A DNA stretch of 64,000 bases. Source: Mantamonas sphyraenae. Lineage: Eukaryota; CRuMs; Mantamonadidae. Every line of letters starts with the position of its first letter. Position 1 is the stretch's first letter. Where the stretch lies: contig JAPMXV010000054.1 of assembly GCA_026936335.1 (NCBI GenBank), positions 1 through 64,000 on the forward strand, read 5' to 3'. The position numbers were made by a program, and so were the translations under genes. Of this stretch, positions 45,676 to 56,802 are shown one piece after another. The notes below the pieces were generated by a model. It did no database searches and was not told the DNA's origin. It saw only the letters and a program-made list of their open reading frames with translations.

Positions 45676-45838
45676 CTTCTGCTTCTTCTTGCCCTTTTTG
45701 GTGGCGAACCCTGCGCTGCGCACAAGCACTCCGCCCCAACCACCACGCCCACCCACCGCAACCTCCACCATCCTCGCCACACGGCCCACACTCGCCACTT
45801 GCACACTTGTCTGACGCCCTCGTGTCACTCGCCCAAAC
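45676..45838. promoter_or_regulatory. Bidirectional promoter region, OLA1/CDC27
   Basis: Only 163 bp separate the chosen start codons of these divergent genes. The CDC27 ATG lies in a CATG palindrome that also gives an in-frame antisense ATG for OLA1, so alternative OLA1 transcripts could overlap CDC27. Confidence 0.45.
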
Positions 45839-48068
45839 ATGCCCGCTCTCCGTTTTGTCAACCCCGCGTGGTTCCGCCGCCGCATCCACCCCAACTCCGA
45901 CCCAATGGCCAACCTTGCCTCCATGGAGCTCACCCTCCAGCTTTCCGTCCAGGAGTCTCTTCACCACGGCCTCACATCCAACGCCACCTTTCTCGCCGAG
46001 CGCCTCCTCGCCCTCGCCGACACAGAGGCCAACCGCCACGTCCTCGCAGACGCATACCACCATTCAGGCCTCCCTGCACGCGCCGCTTCTGTCCTCGCCT
46101 CTTGTACATCTCCCCAGAACCTCTACCTCCGTGCTCTTTGCCTCTTTGAACTCGCACAGCTCGACAAAGCCCACTCTCTCCTCGCCTCTGTCCACAGCTG
46201 CGACCAGCTCTGTGCCGACCCTTCCCTCGTCCCCAACGGCTCCTTCGGCCTCTATCTCCTCGGACGCATCGCACGGTACGCCATCTCCCAAGCCTTCCCC
46301 CACCGCCCACCGCCTCACACACGTCCGCATCCACAGCACACGCAATTGCGATCAGCAGGCCATTGCCTACTTTACCAAAGCCCTCGAGGTGAATCCTACC
46401 CTCTGGTGTGCATTTGAAGCCCTCTGCGAGCTCGGTACGTGCTTTTGGCGCCAAATCCGAATCCGCGGATCTTGCTCACACCCGCCCCTCTCTCCAGGCG
46501 TCCATGTTCAAACCTCCAACTGCTTTGCCCAGACACGCGTTGACCAAACCCTGAAAGCACTCGCCTCCCAGGCCGCTGCTGCCACCGCAGCCGCCACCAC
46601 AGACTCAGACGCAAACCCACAGGACGCCTCCGACTCTCCCGCCCCCACCGAGCAGCTCGACACCTCGCGCGTCCTGCCCATTTCCCTCTTCACCCCAGCT
46701 GCCTTTTCCGAACGCTCCTTTATGGAAAACTCGTACCAGGAGCTCGTGGAAGGCACGCCGGCCTCCCTGTCCAACACCGCCTTTGTCACCCCATCCCCAG
46801 GCGCCTTTGCCGCCACCACCACCCAGCTCGCCGCCCCGGCAGCTGTGGCCCCGGCCAAACGCAACACACGTCGCCTGTTTGAAGACACCTCCACCACACG
46901 CCTCGACCTCTCCTCAACCTCTGTGGAGGAGGAAAGCGCCACCTCCTCCTCCTCCTCCTCCTCCTCCTCCTCCACCACCACCATCACCACCGCCGCCGCC
47001 CCTGCACAGCTCATCACACACCCCACCTCCAACTCCCATCACATTAACAACTACATGGTCGGCGCCAAACATCTCCTGCGCCTTTTGGCGCAAATGGGCA
47101 CCGCCTACGCCCACGCCTGCCAGATGCAGTGCGCCGAAGCCCTCGACGCCCTCGATAGCCTCCCAGTCGTCCACAGGCACACCGGATGGGCCCTTGCCCT
47201 CCGTGGCCGCATGCTCTACGAACTTGCACGCTACAACGACGCACGCACAGCCTTTCTCGATTGCCGCCGCCGTGCCCCGCAGCACATCAACGGCATGGAA
47301 ATCTTTTCCACCGTCCTTTGGCATCTCAAGAAGGAAACTGAGCTCAGCTACCTCGCCCAACAGCTCATCGAATACGACCCGTCTGCTCCCGAGGCCTGGT
47401 GTGCCCTGGGCAACTGCTTTTCCTTGCAAAAGGAACACAAGGTTGCCCTCAAATTCTTCCAGCGTGCCGTCCAGCTCGACGACGCCTTCACCTATGCCTA
47501 CACCCTGTCTGGCCACGAGTATGCCGCCAACGAGGACTTTGACAAGGCCCTCAACTGCTACCGCATGGCCATCCGCGTCGACGCACGCCACTACAACGCC
47601 TGGTACGGCCTTGGCACCATCTACCATCGCCAGGAGAAGTATGAGCTCGCACAATACCACTTCCAAAAGGCTCTCACCATCAACCCACGCAGCTCTGTCC
47701 TCATGTGTTACCTCGGCATGACCCTCCAGGCCAACGACCAGATGCTCCAGGCCGTCCAAGCCCTCCAACGCGCCATTGAGCTCGACCCGGACAATCCCCT
47801 CGCCAAGTTCAAGAAAGCCAGTGCCCTTCTTGCCATGGAAGACTACGACGCAGCCCTCGTGGAGCTCCTTGCCCTCCAAGAAATTGCCCCGAAAGAATCC
47901 AGCGTCTACTTTCTCCTCGGCAAGATCTACAAGAAGCTGGACCAGCCCGACAAGGCCCTCCGCAACTTTCATTTTGCCCTCGACCTCGATCCAAAGGGCA
48001 ACGACCTCATCAAGAGCGCCATCGACAAGCTCGACTTTTCCGACGACGAGGACGAGGACATTTTCTGA
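45839..48068 (+). CDS. CDC27: Anaphase-promoting complex subunit 3 (CDC27)
   Basis: APC3 is a TPR scaffold of the APC/C ubiquitin ligase that binds co-activators through their Ile-Arg tails and helps drive mitotic exit. Exons are 45839-46275, 46337-46434 and 46498-48068 with 61- and 63-nt introns, giving 701 residues. The N-terminal TPRs contain [19 protein letters not shown], typical of CDC27. A Ser/Thr/Ala-rich linker with a TCC-encoded Ser run follows. The C-terminal half has at least nine consecutive TPRs (for example [20 protein letters not shown]) ending [20 protein letters not shown] and an acidic tail. It is divergent with OLA1 across 163 bp. Confidence 0.93.
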
Positions 48069-48096
48069 ACAATGCAACTGCACTCCCAGCTCATCC

Positions 48097-48891
48097 TCAT
48101 TGCTCCACCTTTTCCTCACTGTCCCCCTTTTCCTCCTCATCCACCTCCTCATCCTCCACCAAAATCAACGCCTCGTCACACACATCCTCCCCGCTCACAA
48201 ACTCCTCGCCATCCAGTTCTCCATCACACCTGCGAAACCTGACCCCGGCACTGCGCACCCCAGCACGTCGTGCCACTTTGTCCACACTCCACCCATCCTG
48301 CACGCGCCCGACACCAAACACTCCCAAGGACACATCGACAAACAGCGCCTGCTTGGGCGCCAGGCGCCTAAACAGATACAGAACCTGGCCCTCAACCTCA
48401 TCGTCCCACGTCTCCTTTGCGACCAAACGAACCTCGCTTGCAACCTGCTCGGCCACGCTCAATTCGGTGTCGTCTGCAAGCTCGAGAGCTGCAAGCACCT
48501 CTGCTGCCACCTCCCGCACGCTGCACGGCTTTCCAAACACAAACGTGTGTCTTCCTCTGTACATGATATGCACACGCAGACACTCGCTGGGGTTGGCCAC
48601 CACCATGTGCACGGCAGCCCCGTTTACAGCGCCTTGCGCCCCGAGCGTCTCTTCTTCCTCCAGCACAACCCCACGGACGCGACCCTCCACCTCCATGCGC
48701 AGCTGGTACGATACGCGACACTCTGCAAACAGGTCCACACCCAGCGTGTCCACCACACGCTCGCGAAACGAGGCCAGCGTGTCGCTGCTGCGAAAGTCAA
48801 TGTCAAAGTTCTCCCCACTGAGGTCGTGCAGCACCAGCGCCTGCACACGCATGTCCCCTTCCTCCAACTCCTGTTCCGTGGCACTCGACAT
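48097..48891 (-). CDS. Candidate tandem ubiquitin-like-fold protein, acidic tail
   Basis: From the ATG at 48891 the protein has 264 residues. Two segments look like beta-grasp folds. The first is about residues 15-95, from MRVQALVLHDLSGENFDIDF through GVDLFAECRVSY to NGAAVHMVVAN. The second is about 100-165, beginning CLRVHIMYRGRHTFVFGKP. The C-terminus is strongly acidic (EDEEVDEEEKGDSEEKVEQ). I cannot name the family; the ubiquitin-like reading is a pattern judgement. The frame is open further upstream to 49095, but that part overlaps MED1 and is less likely. It is divergent with MED1 across 65 bp and convergent with CDC27. Confidence 0.6.
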   Translation of the reverse strand: MSSATEQELEEGDMRVQALVLHDLSGENFDIDFRSSDTLASFRERVVDTLGVDLFAECRVSYQLRMEVEGRVRGVVLEEEETLGAQGAVNGAAVHMVVANPSECLRVHIMYRGRHTFVFGKPCSVREVAAEVLAALELADDTELSVAEQVASEVRLVAKETWDDEVEGQVLYLFRRLAPKQALFVDVSLGVFGVGRVQDGWSVDKVARRAGVRSAGVRFRRCDGELDGEEFVSGEDVCDEALILVEDEEVDEEEKGDSEEKVEQ

Positions 48892-48956
48892 CCACTGCGT
48901 CCTCTCTTGCTCTGGGTACGCTTGCGCAGTGCGTGGCACTGCAACTCCTCCCCGCC

Positions 48957-50735
48957 ATGAGCAGCACCACCGTCCACGACGAACTCGAGTCGTGCAAGGC
49001 CTTTGTGCAAGACACCCTGGACACGCTGTCGCACACGGGCAATGCCCACCCGCTGCACATCGACGTGCCACGCGAGCGCCACGTCTTTCTGGCACACACG
49101 CAGCGACTGCGCAGCGCCCTCCAGCGCCACCGAAAGGTGCTGGCCAACAGCGGCGCTCTCAACGCCACCGCCGACAAGCAGGCCAAGCGTGCAGAGGAAC
49201 AGAGGTACCTGCACCGCCTGGGGGCCAAGCACGACGCCCAGTTGCGTGCGGAACACCTCTCTGCACAGCTCAGCCGCGCCTGCGACCTCATCCGTCGCCA
49301 CCTGGCAGACGAACACAGCGTGCAGCCCAAAGTGAACATGCACGTCGACGCCGTGCACCTCATTACCTCCCTCAAGACCCTGGCGGCCGATTCCAACACA
49401 GAGTTTTTCCTCGACACCTCCTCCGACGAGTCGGGCCACACGTGCACAGGCACACTTGCCGGCGCCCACTTTGTCCTCGATCTTTCCATCGACGCCCAAC
49501 ACGGCCGCTTGCTGGATGTCAGCACAACCCTCATGGGTGGCGACGCCCAGGAGCTCGATGCCCAATGCGCGCTTGTGCAGGAGCTGTGCAAGCAGCACCT
49601 GGCCGAGCAGCGCTGGGATGCACTGTGCCAACTCGTCAAATCCTGCGAACACATGGGCAAACTCAACACAGACGCGTTCACCAGCAACCAGGTGGACGTG
49701 TACCGAGCCCTGGACACCCTCCTGGAACAGAGCGCCCTCGTCCTCGACCAGAACGTCACCCTGACACGTCACCTCCACACAGTGTCCCTCGTGTACAGCA
49801 CCACAGCCTCCGTTGCCCATTCCCTGGACATGACCATTGCCAAGCCACGAAGTGCGTACAACGCCGACAACGCAGACTCTGGCGCATCTGTTGGAGCCAA
49901 GCGTCCACCAGCAGCCAAGCGAAGCGACAGTGCTGCCAAACGCCAACGCATCGTGCGTCAGACCAGCACCCTGGATGCCCCTCCTGTGCGCAAGCCCACC
50001 ACAGACATTGTCGATTTTCTCCCGCCCCGCTGCGACCTCTGCTTTGAGATTCAGCTGCCCGTGGCCATTCCCCTTTCTGTCCATACCCTGGCCCAACTAT
50101 TTCCGTCTGTAGACGCACAGCTGCCCAGCCCGCAATCCCCGTGGCAGGGCTCTCTCCACCAGCTGCTGAGCCCGTCCTCGCACCAGCCCAAGGCCGCTGC
50201 CTCTCTCATGGGACACTCCCTCTACTTTGAGTTTGTCGGCCTCTTCCACAGCGGAGTCCGTGTGCGTCGTCTCTCCCTCGACACCCTCGTCCAGCTCCCG
50301 GCCATTGTCCTGCTGCTGCGTCGCCAACAGCTCTTTAACACCCTTTTCCAGTCCTGCTTCCTCCATGCAACGCATGACGACGACGAATATTCCATGCAGG
50401 AGTCCTCCTCATCCTCCTCCTCATCCTCATCCTCATCCTCCTGGACCACCCTCGACACGGCTACCACGCACACACTCGAAGTGTCCTCCAGCGACACGGA
50501 CCATCTCGAACTGCTGTTTTTCCACCCGACCCTCGATGCCATTGTGACGCTGGAGGTGACGTTGGTGCAAGACAAGCTGGACTGGCGCATCTCGGCCTCG
50601 CTCAACGGCCCTGGCACCGAACGGCTTGCCTGCAGTGACTCTGCCATCACCAAACTCCTCAGCGCCACGCATTCTGTGCCACACGCCCTTGTGGCCATCT
50701 TGGAGGCACACGTGGGAGCAGCAGAAGATGGCTGA
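48957..50735 (+). CDS. MED1: Mediator complex subunit 1 (MED1)
   Basis: MED1 is a middle-module subunit of Mediator, the bridge between activators and RNA polymerase II. The single exon gives 592 residues. The middle matches the MED1 layout: an N-terminal helical part with VDVYRALDTLLEQ, then FEIQLPVAIPLSVHTLAQLF. After that come RRLSLDTLVQLPAIVLLLRR followed by QQLFNTLFQSC, and LLFFHPTLDAIVTLEVTL. The order and spacing fit MED1. Between them is a Lys/Arg/Ala linker with AAKRQRIV, a likely nuclear localisation signal, and a Ser run near residue 490. It lacks the long C-terminal disordered tail of animal MED1. Identification is from memory of the family pattern. Confidence 0.72.
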   Translation: MSSTTVHDELESCKAFVQDTLDTLSHTGNAHPLHIDVPRERHVFLAHTQRLRSALQRHRKVLANSGALNATADKQAKRAEEQRYLHRLGAKHDAQLRAEHLSAQLSRACDLIRRHLADEHSVQPKVNMHVDAVHLITSLKTLAADSNTEFFLDTSSDESGHTCTGTLAGAHFVLDLSIDAQHGRLLDVSTTLMGGDAQELDAQCALVQELCKQHLAEQRWDALCQLVKSCEHMGKLNTDAFTSNQVDVYRALDTLLEQSALVLDQNVTLTRHLHTVSLVYSTTASVAHSLDMTIAKPRSAYNADNADSGASVGAKRPPAAKRSDSAAKRQRIVRQTSTLDAPPVRKPTTDIVDFLPPRCDLCFEIQLPVAIPLSVHTLAQLFPSVDAQLPSPQSPWQGSLHQLLSPSSHQPKAAASLMGHSLYFEFVGLFHSGVRVRRLSLDTLVQLPAIVLLLRRQQLFNTLFQSCFLHATHDDDEYSMQESSSSSSSSSSSSSWTTLDTATTHTLEVSSSDTDHLELLFFHPTLDAIVTLEVTLVQDKLDWRISASLNGPGTERLACSDSAITKLLSATHSVPHALVAILEAHVGAAEDG

Positions 50736-50865
50736 CCACACACATTGATGAAGGTTGGGTTCATTAATCCCACTCTGCATTGCACACTCTTGTCCCACCC
50801 GAATGATCGAGTGTCGCCATCCATCCATCCATCGAAAGTTTGTTTTGTGTTCATGGCTCCACTGG

Positions 50866-51549
50866 TCAGTTGGCCGGGGCCGCGGCACACCGCTCGAAAC
50901 CAAACCCGCAGATACCACCGAGGATGAGGTAGAGGATGACCAGAACGACCAGAGCCAGGACGATGGTCAGTTTGGCATTCTTCCACCACATCATGCGCTG
51001 CACCTCGCCTGCGCGCTTGTTGAACTTGCCCGCCTGGTTGGCAAGGTTGTCCGCCTTGCTGTCCAGGTCCTCAATCTTCTCTCCACGCTCAATAACCTTG
51101 TCTGTGCGAGGCATGGTCGGGTGCAATGGTGTGATGGCAGTGCAGTGTGAGTGTGTGCATGGTGTGTCACACCGCAGCGAGTTTGTGGCGGCCGAGCGAG
51201 TTTGCCGTCCTTTTTTCCGGTGGAGACCCCGCGTTTCGCGTCCCCACACACACGCACGCCACAGGGCGCACACGCACACTCGCCCTCGTCTTGTCCACCT
51301 ACCGATGTTCTGCTGCATGATCTTGGTCGTGGCGTCGACCTCAGAGCGCACTGCGCTCATCTTGTCTGTGGTGCCGCGAATGCCATCAAACTATGAGCGG
51401 AGCGAGGTGTGAGAACGGCGTGTGGGTCAGCGCGCACAGCTCCCAACAACCATGGGGCCACACATGCGCTCCTGTGCAAGACAACTCACGTCTCCATCGC
51501 GACCGTTGTTGCCTCCTCGGTTGTTGTTGTTCCTGCTGCCGTGCGACAT
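50866..51549 (-). CDS. Synaptobrevin/VAMP-type R-SNARE
   Basis: This is a vesicle R-SNARE that pairs with Qa, Qb and Qc SNAREs in exocytic or endosomal fusion. Exons are 51549-51490, 51390-51303 and 51101-50866 (introns 99 and 201 nt), giving 127 residues. The N-terminus is short and Asn/Gly-rich. The SNARE motif includes the zero-layer Arg in VIERGEKIEDLDSKADNLAN and ends with the hallmark RMMWWKNAKL before the tail anchor (TIVLALVVLVILYLILGGIC). There is no longin domain, so it is the brevin type. It starts 70 bp from SAM50 on the opposite strand. Confidence 0.93.
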
Positions 51550-51619
51550 TTGGCTTGGTGTGTCAGAGTGGGTTGCTTGTGCCAGCGCTTCGCACGCCCC
51601 ACCCACCAACGCATCGAGC
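51550..51619. promoter_or_regulatory. Bidirectional promoter region, VAMP/SAM50
   Basis: Seventy bp lie between the divergent ATGs. The 5' UTRs must be very short or overlap the opposite gene. Confidence 0.45.
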
Positions 51620-53619
51620 ATGTTTGCACAGTCGAGCAGCCAGTCTGCACCAATCCCCGAGTTTGCAGAGGGCGCTGTGGGGGTGGACAATGTGATGGGT
51701 GTGGGCGAGAGCGTGGGGGACGCAGCAAACGCAGCCGCAGCCGCAGCCTCGGGCGCAGGAGCCGATGCAGAGGGAGACGACTCGCAGACATCCATGCACA
51801 AGCGTCTGTCACGTACCCGCGTGCGTGTGGACCGTGTTTTTGTGTCCGGAAACACAAACACCCACCTCTCGGTCTTCCGAAGGGCCATGATGAACGACGA
51901 CATCTTCAACCGCACCCTGACCCTGGAGGAGCTCACAGACACGTTGTATGCACGCCAGCAGGTGAGTGGTTCTCATTGTGTGCGGGCTGTGGCGCAAAGA
52001 AAACGGCGAGAGCATGGGCGCTGCGGACAGGGACAACCACCGCAGCGCACCCAGTGGTGAAATTGCAGCGCCGGAGCGTAAGCTGACACGGACGCGCGCA
52101 TGCACGATGCACGCACGCATGGCACCGCAAACACACAGCAATTGCACAAGCTGGGCATCTTTGACCGCATCAGCTTCTACGTGAGCAACGACGATTTGCA
52201 GGGTGCCGAGAAGGACGGAAAGATCAACGTGCAGCTCGCGGTGCAAGAGGGCAGCGCACGCCGTCTGCAGTTCTTTACAGGCATCGACGGCAACATGGAG
52301 CAGACCCTGGTGAGTTTGTGATGCCATGCCCTGCTTCCGCCGCACTCGTTCCCGTTGTACCCGCCTCTGTGCCTTCTGCAGGTGCGGTTTGCAGAGAGGG
52401 TTGACAACTCGCTGCCGCCGTTGCCATGCTGCTGCTGCCGCCTCCGCCGCCGCCCAAACTAATCCCGTACGCACCCCCGGCCCACAGAACTTTTCGGCCC
52501 TGTTCAAGAACGTGCGTGGCAAGGCAGAGTCGTTTGATGTGAGCATGGGCATGGGCCACAAGCGGTCGAGCACCTTTGCGGCGCGCTACACCATCCCGCA
52601 GCTGGAGAACCCGGACCAGCGCGTGTACCTGAGTGCCTTTCGCACACGCACAGACCGCATGGAGGTCTGTCGCTTTGTGCAGTACAGGACAGGGACGGCT
52701 GTGGGCATCAGCACCGTCCTCAACGGCAACCAGGACCACAATCTCGAATACCGCGCCGCCATCCACGAGTACGACGAGACCAAGTTGCACCGAGCGCCCC
52801 AAGCGTGAGTTTTGAGTCGAAGCAACTGTACACACCCAGTGGACAGGAACGAGTGCCTCCGGGGTACCAGAGAGAGAGCCATCATGGGTGGAGTAGCCCC
52901 TAGCCCCTTCACACACTCACACACACACATCCTCTGACAGCATTCGGGACGAGGCCATGCCGGTTGTCATTTCGCGCTTGCAGCACACAATGGTGATTGA
53001 TGAGCGCGACGACGGGATGCTGCCGCAGGAGGGATCGGTGCTGCGTGCACGCACGTCACTGGGCCTGTTTGGCGACGTCCACGCGTTGAAGGGGGAGCTG
53101 GAACAGCAGGGCAACTGGGCCCTGGGCAAGGGTGTTTCCTTCCAAGCCTCCTACGAGATGGGACTGGTCATGCGTGCCTGGGGCGAGCGCAACCCGATTG
53201 CCGCCGATCGGCTGTACCTCGGCGGCGCAAACTCCCTTCCGGGCTTCCATGCCAGCAGTGTGGGTCCCCGCAGCGAACGGGGCGTGCCCCTGGGAGGTGG
53301 TTTCAAGGCTCAGGGCAAGGTCGCAGTCACGTTTCCCTCCCCCTTTGACGCCGTGCGCTTTTCCGTGTTTGGTGTGGCCGGCAACTGCCTGGCCCTCTCC
53401 CCGAGCAAACACCACAGTGCCCACTTTGTGCCGGGTCTGGACAACACAGCCACCAACGCACGCAAATTTGTCCAAACCGCACGTGCCGCCGTCGGTGCCT
53501 CTGTCATCATCAAGACTCCGCTGGGCCGCGTCGAGCTCATGCTCGTCCAGCCCGTCAAGACCCAAACCGGCGACAGGTTGCACCACTACCATCTGACCCT
53601 GGGCATGGACCTGTTGTGA
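51620..53619 (+). CDS. SAM50: SAM50/TOB55 outer-membrane beta-barrel assembly protein
   Basis: SAM50 is the mitochondrial Omp85 protein that inserts beta-barrels into the outer membrane. Exons are 51620-51961, 52139-52309, 52488-52804 and 52941-53619 (introns 177, 178 and 136 nt), giving 502 residues. A POTRA-like domain (RVDRVFVSGNTNTHLSVFRR ... LHKLGIFDRISFYV) precedes the barrel. Family marks are NFSALFKNVRGKAESFDVS, ADRLYLGGANSLPGFHASSV (the barrel-wall RGF-type motif is PGF here) and a final RLHHYHLTLGMDLL strand. The extra Ala-rich N-terminus is lineage-specific. It is convergent with ODAD4 46 bp downstream. Confidence 0.93.
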
Positions 53620-53665
53620 GACCCTGAATCCATTTCCATTCGCTACGCTACGCCACTCCTCACCC

Positions 53666-55772
53666 CTACGCGTCTTGCGCCGCCAGGGCCGCTGCTCGTG
53701 CGCGGTTGCCCGCATTCACCGCGCGTGCCTGGTACTGGACACTGCGCTCCTCGTTGCCCATCTTAAAGTAGGCGTTGCCCATGTGATGATAGGCGTCGGC
53801 CTCTGCGTCGAGATCCTTGAGAATGACGGCGCTGTCTGCATACTGGTCCATAAAGTGGACCACCTTGTCCCACTCCTCCAGACCCTGGTAGGCCATGCCT
53901 GTGATGTAGTAAGCCTTCATGGCGGTGGCCAGATCCTTGGCCTCGTGCGGCGATTCGCTCACCAGCGCCTCCTGGTATTTGATTGCCTTGCTGTACTGCT
54001 CGCTCTGCAGCAAGCAATAGCCAATGTCCGTGTGAAGTTGGCCCAGTTCCTCGTCTGTGGCCAGCCGCAGCTTCTTTTCCCACATGGTCATGGCCTGCTC
54101 AAACTCGCCCAGCTCCATGTAGGTGCGTCCCAGGTTGCCCAGCGCACGCACGTACGCATCCTTGTAGTTGTACTCCATGGCAATGTCCAGATCCTTCTTG
54201 TGGTGGATGGCCGCCAGCGTGGGTTTGTTCAGCTTCAGGTAGGCATTGCCCATGCTGCAGTACAGATCGCTGAGGATGCGTGCCTTGTCGCTCAGCTGCA
54301 GGCTGTTCAGGCGTGTGAGGAAGCTCTTGGCAAAGCGCAGACCCAGTTCGGGGTCTCCCCACGCCAGGGCTGTGTTGATGCTGTCCAGCGAGTGGATGGC
54401 AAACTTGGTTTCCTCCAAGTACTTGTCTCGGTTGACGTTGGCCAAGTGCAGTGTCTTTTTCTTGCTCCTGCGCTTCTTGGTCTTCTTTCCAGCCCGTGTT
54501 GTGCCTGCACTGACTCCGCGTGCCAGGGATGATGATGATGATGACGACGACGACGACGACGACGACGAGTTGGCCGCCGCCGCCGCCGCTGCATTGCGTG
54601 CGGTGTTGCCTGCTGTGCTTGCACCCACGCTGGTGCCTTTGTATGTGCTGACTGCCTGTGGCTTGGGTGCAAACGTGCTTCGTTGTTGCCTCCAAAACTC
54701 GGTGCGTGTTTCCAGGTACTGCAGGCTGTTGTTCAGCGTGCCCATCACGTCGTCCAAGTCCTGCAGCGTGTTGTCCTGCTTCAGATTCTCCAGAAACTCC
54801 AAGTCGCTCATCAGCTCGCCCAGCAGCTGTTTGTTCTTCCTGCTGCGTCCTCGCGTCGACGACTTGGCCGTGCTCACGCTCGCATTGTCGTCGTCCCTCT
54901 CGCTGTACTCGGTCAGCGTACTTGCCGTGTCATCCGGCACAAACTGGCTGTTGCGTGACGCCGTCCCTGCTGACCGGGAGCTGGACATGCTGCGCTGCGT
55001 TGCATGCGAGCTTGTGCGGCCAATCCCTGCGCCGTGGCCTCCGCCTCCTCCCGACCCGCTGGCCTCTCCGTACGTCCCCTGCACGAGAGGCATCACCGTC
55101 TCCTGGTCCAGTGTACGGCTGGCTTCGTTGAGGCGGTCCAGATCCTTCTGGTCGATGCTCTCCTCAATGGCCTGCTCGCACTTTTGGATGCCCAAGCGGA
55201 AGCCCTTGATGTCCTTGCGTTCCTTGTGTCCGCGGTGGTAGTAGATCAGCGCAAACTCAAACTCGCCCATGGTAAAGAGAATCTCGCCCTTTTCGAGCAG
55301 CGCCTGTAGGGGGGATGGGCGGGGTGAGGGGTGAGCGCGGGACGGGTATGAAGCGCGAGCCAAGAAGGAAATCGGGCGGTTGGCCAACGGTCACACACGA
55401 GAGCCCCAGGCAAAAGGCCACACAACTCACCCGATAATACTTGGGATCGATATCCAAAACGGCGTCTGCATCGTCGAGGGCCTTGCGTGCCTGCCCTGTG
55501 TTCTTGTAGCACTTGGCCCGGTTGATAAGGGCTGCTTTGTAGCCGGCTTCTTCGTCGCGTCGTGCGTTGATGGACAGCGCACGCGAGTAAATGCCCACTG
55601 CGCGCTCGTACTGGCCCTTTTGCACCAGTGAGTCGGCTTCGGAGGTGAGATTGAGAAACTGCGACACCTTGGCACTGCGCACAGGCTTATGCACAGTCAC
55701 CTCCACCTGCTGGGGCGCAGAAAAGCCTCCCAGCAGCTGGTCGGAGCTTCCCTCACTCGCTGAATCGTCCAT
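53666..55772 (-). CDS. ODAD4: Outer dynein arm docking complex TPR protein (ODAD4/TTC25-like)
   Basis: ODAD4 is a TPR protein needed to dock outer dynein arms on ciliary doublets. Exons are 55772-55431 and 55303-53666 with a 127-nt intron (GTGAGT...CTACAG), giving 659 residues. The N-terminal TPRs end in DIDPKYYR/ALLEKGEILFTMGEF and continue FALIYYHRGHKERKDIKGFR, the characteristic ODAD4 stretch. A Ser/Asp-rich linker follows, with runs encoded by alternating repeats near 54540. The C-terminal TPRs (for example LGNLGRTYMELGEFEQAMTM) complete the fold. Its presence argues for a motile cilium in this organism. The start faces Misato across 312 bp. Confidence 0.85.
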
Positions 55773-56084
55773 CTGAGGGTGAGGAGAGCGAGGGGGAGTG
55801 TGAGTGAGGATGGAGAGTGATCAGTGGCGAGGCTTGCAGAGCACAGGCGGGTGATTGGGTATGTGTGCACTCACAGAGTCGCAGTGAGAGAAAAAGTTTT
55901 GCGGAGCCAGCGGCAGCTGCGCCGGCACCGTGAGTCATGCGGTGAAGGGGGAAGCTGAAAACCAAGTCATGGAAGGAGAGCTCCTTTTGCTTTTGGAACA
56001 GGCATTGGACCGGAATTTGACTGCGCTGTTGGCTCTGGTTTTTCTCCCCCTCCATCTCACCCACTCGAATCAAAACCGACCACG
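55773..56084. other. Divergent promoter region between ODAD4 and Misato
   Basis: These 312 bp separate the two start codons. I see no coding potential or structured RNA. The region has short purine and pyrimidine runs and no clear TATA box. It is presumably a shared bidirectional promoter with both 5' UTRs. Confidence 0.5.
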
Positions 56085-56770
56085 ATGCGGGAACTAATCA
56101 CGCTGCAACTTGGCCACTACGCAAACCATGTGGGCGCACACTATTGGAACCTGCAGGACGAGCAGCTGGGAATGGTGGATCCGGAGAACCCGCAGGCATT
56201 CGAGATCAACGACACGCTGGTGTACCGGTCGGGAGTCAACGCACAAGGACAGGGCACATACACGCCACGCATGGTTTTGTTTGACCTGAAGGGTGCGCTG
56301 GGCGCTATGCCCCTGTCTGGGTACGCATACCGGTCGGCTAGCGGCGGCGGTGCAGAAGAGGCACCCAAAGTGGCACGAGAGACGTGGGGCGGAGAGGTGC
56401 AAGCCATCCATCAGCAAGGGGCAAAGAAGAACGACTTTCTGGTGGCTTTGGACCAGCTGGAGGCATACGACGCATTCCAGGCGAAGAAGCAGGCGAAGGA
56501 GGCGCAGCGCAATCGCGGATACCTGGTGAAACACGAGGACGAAGAGGAGGAGGAAGAGGCGTATGGAGGGTATTACGATGAGGACGGGGAGGAGGATATG
56601 TTTGAAAGCGAGCAGGATCGGCTGGAGTGGGAACGGGGCCAGGCGATCATGCGCCAGGCCTTGGATTCGGACGCCGACGCCACCCACACGCAGTCGCTCC
56701 TGGCACAGATGTACATGCAGATGAAACAGGAAGCGGAAGCGCGTGAGGAGGCGGCAGCGAGTTACGGAGC

Positions 56771-56802
<32 letters not shown>

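Noticed and set aside
45807-46336. Continuous plus-strand frame upstream of CDC27 exon 2
   Set aside because: The frame has no good start and its text is Pro/Ser shadow. The exon 1 frame (from 45839) joins it through a clear GT-AG intron.
48803-50096. Minus-strand frames of 318-490 codons opposite MED1
   Set aside because: They are antisense shadows of a GC-rich gene and contain no recognisable domain; MED1 reads cleanly on plus.
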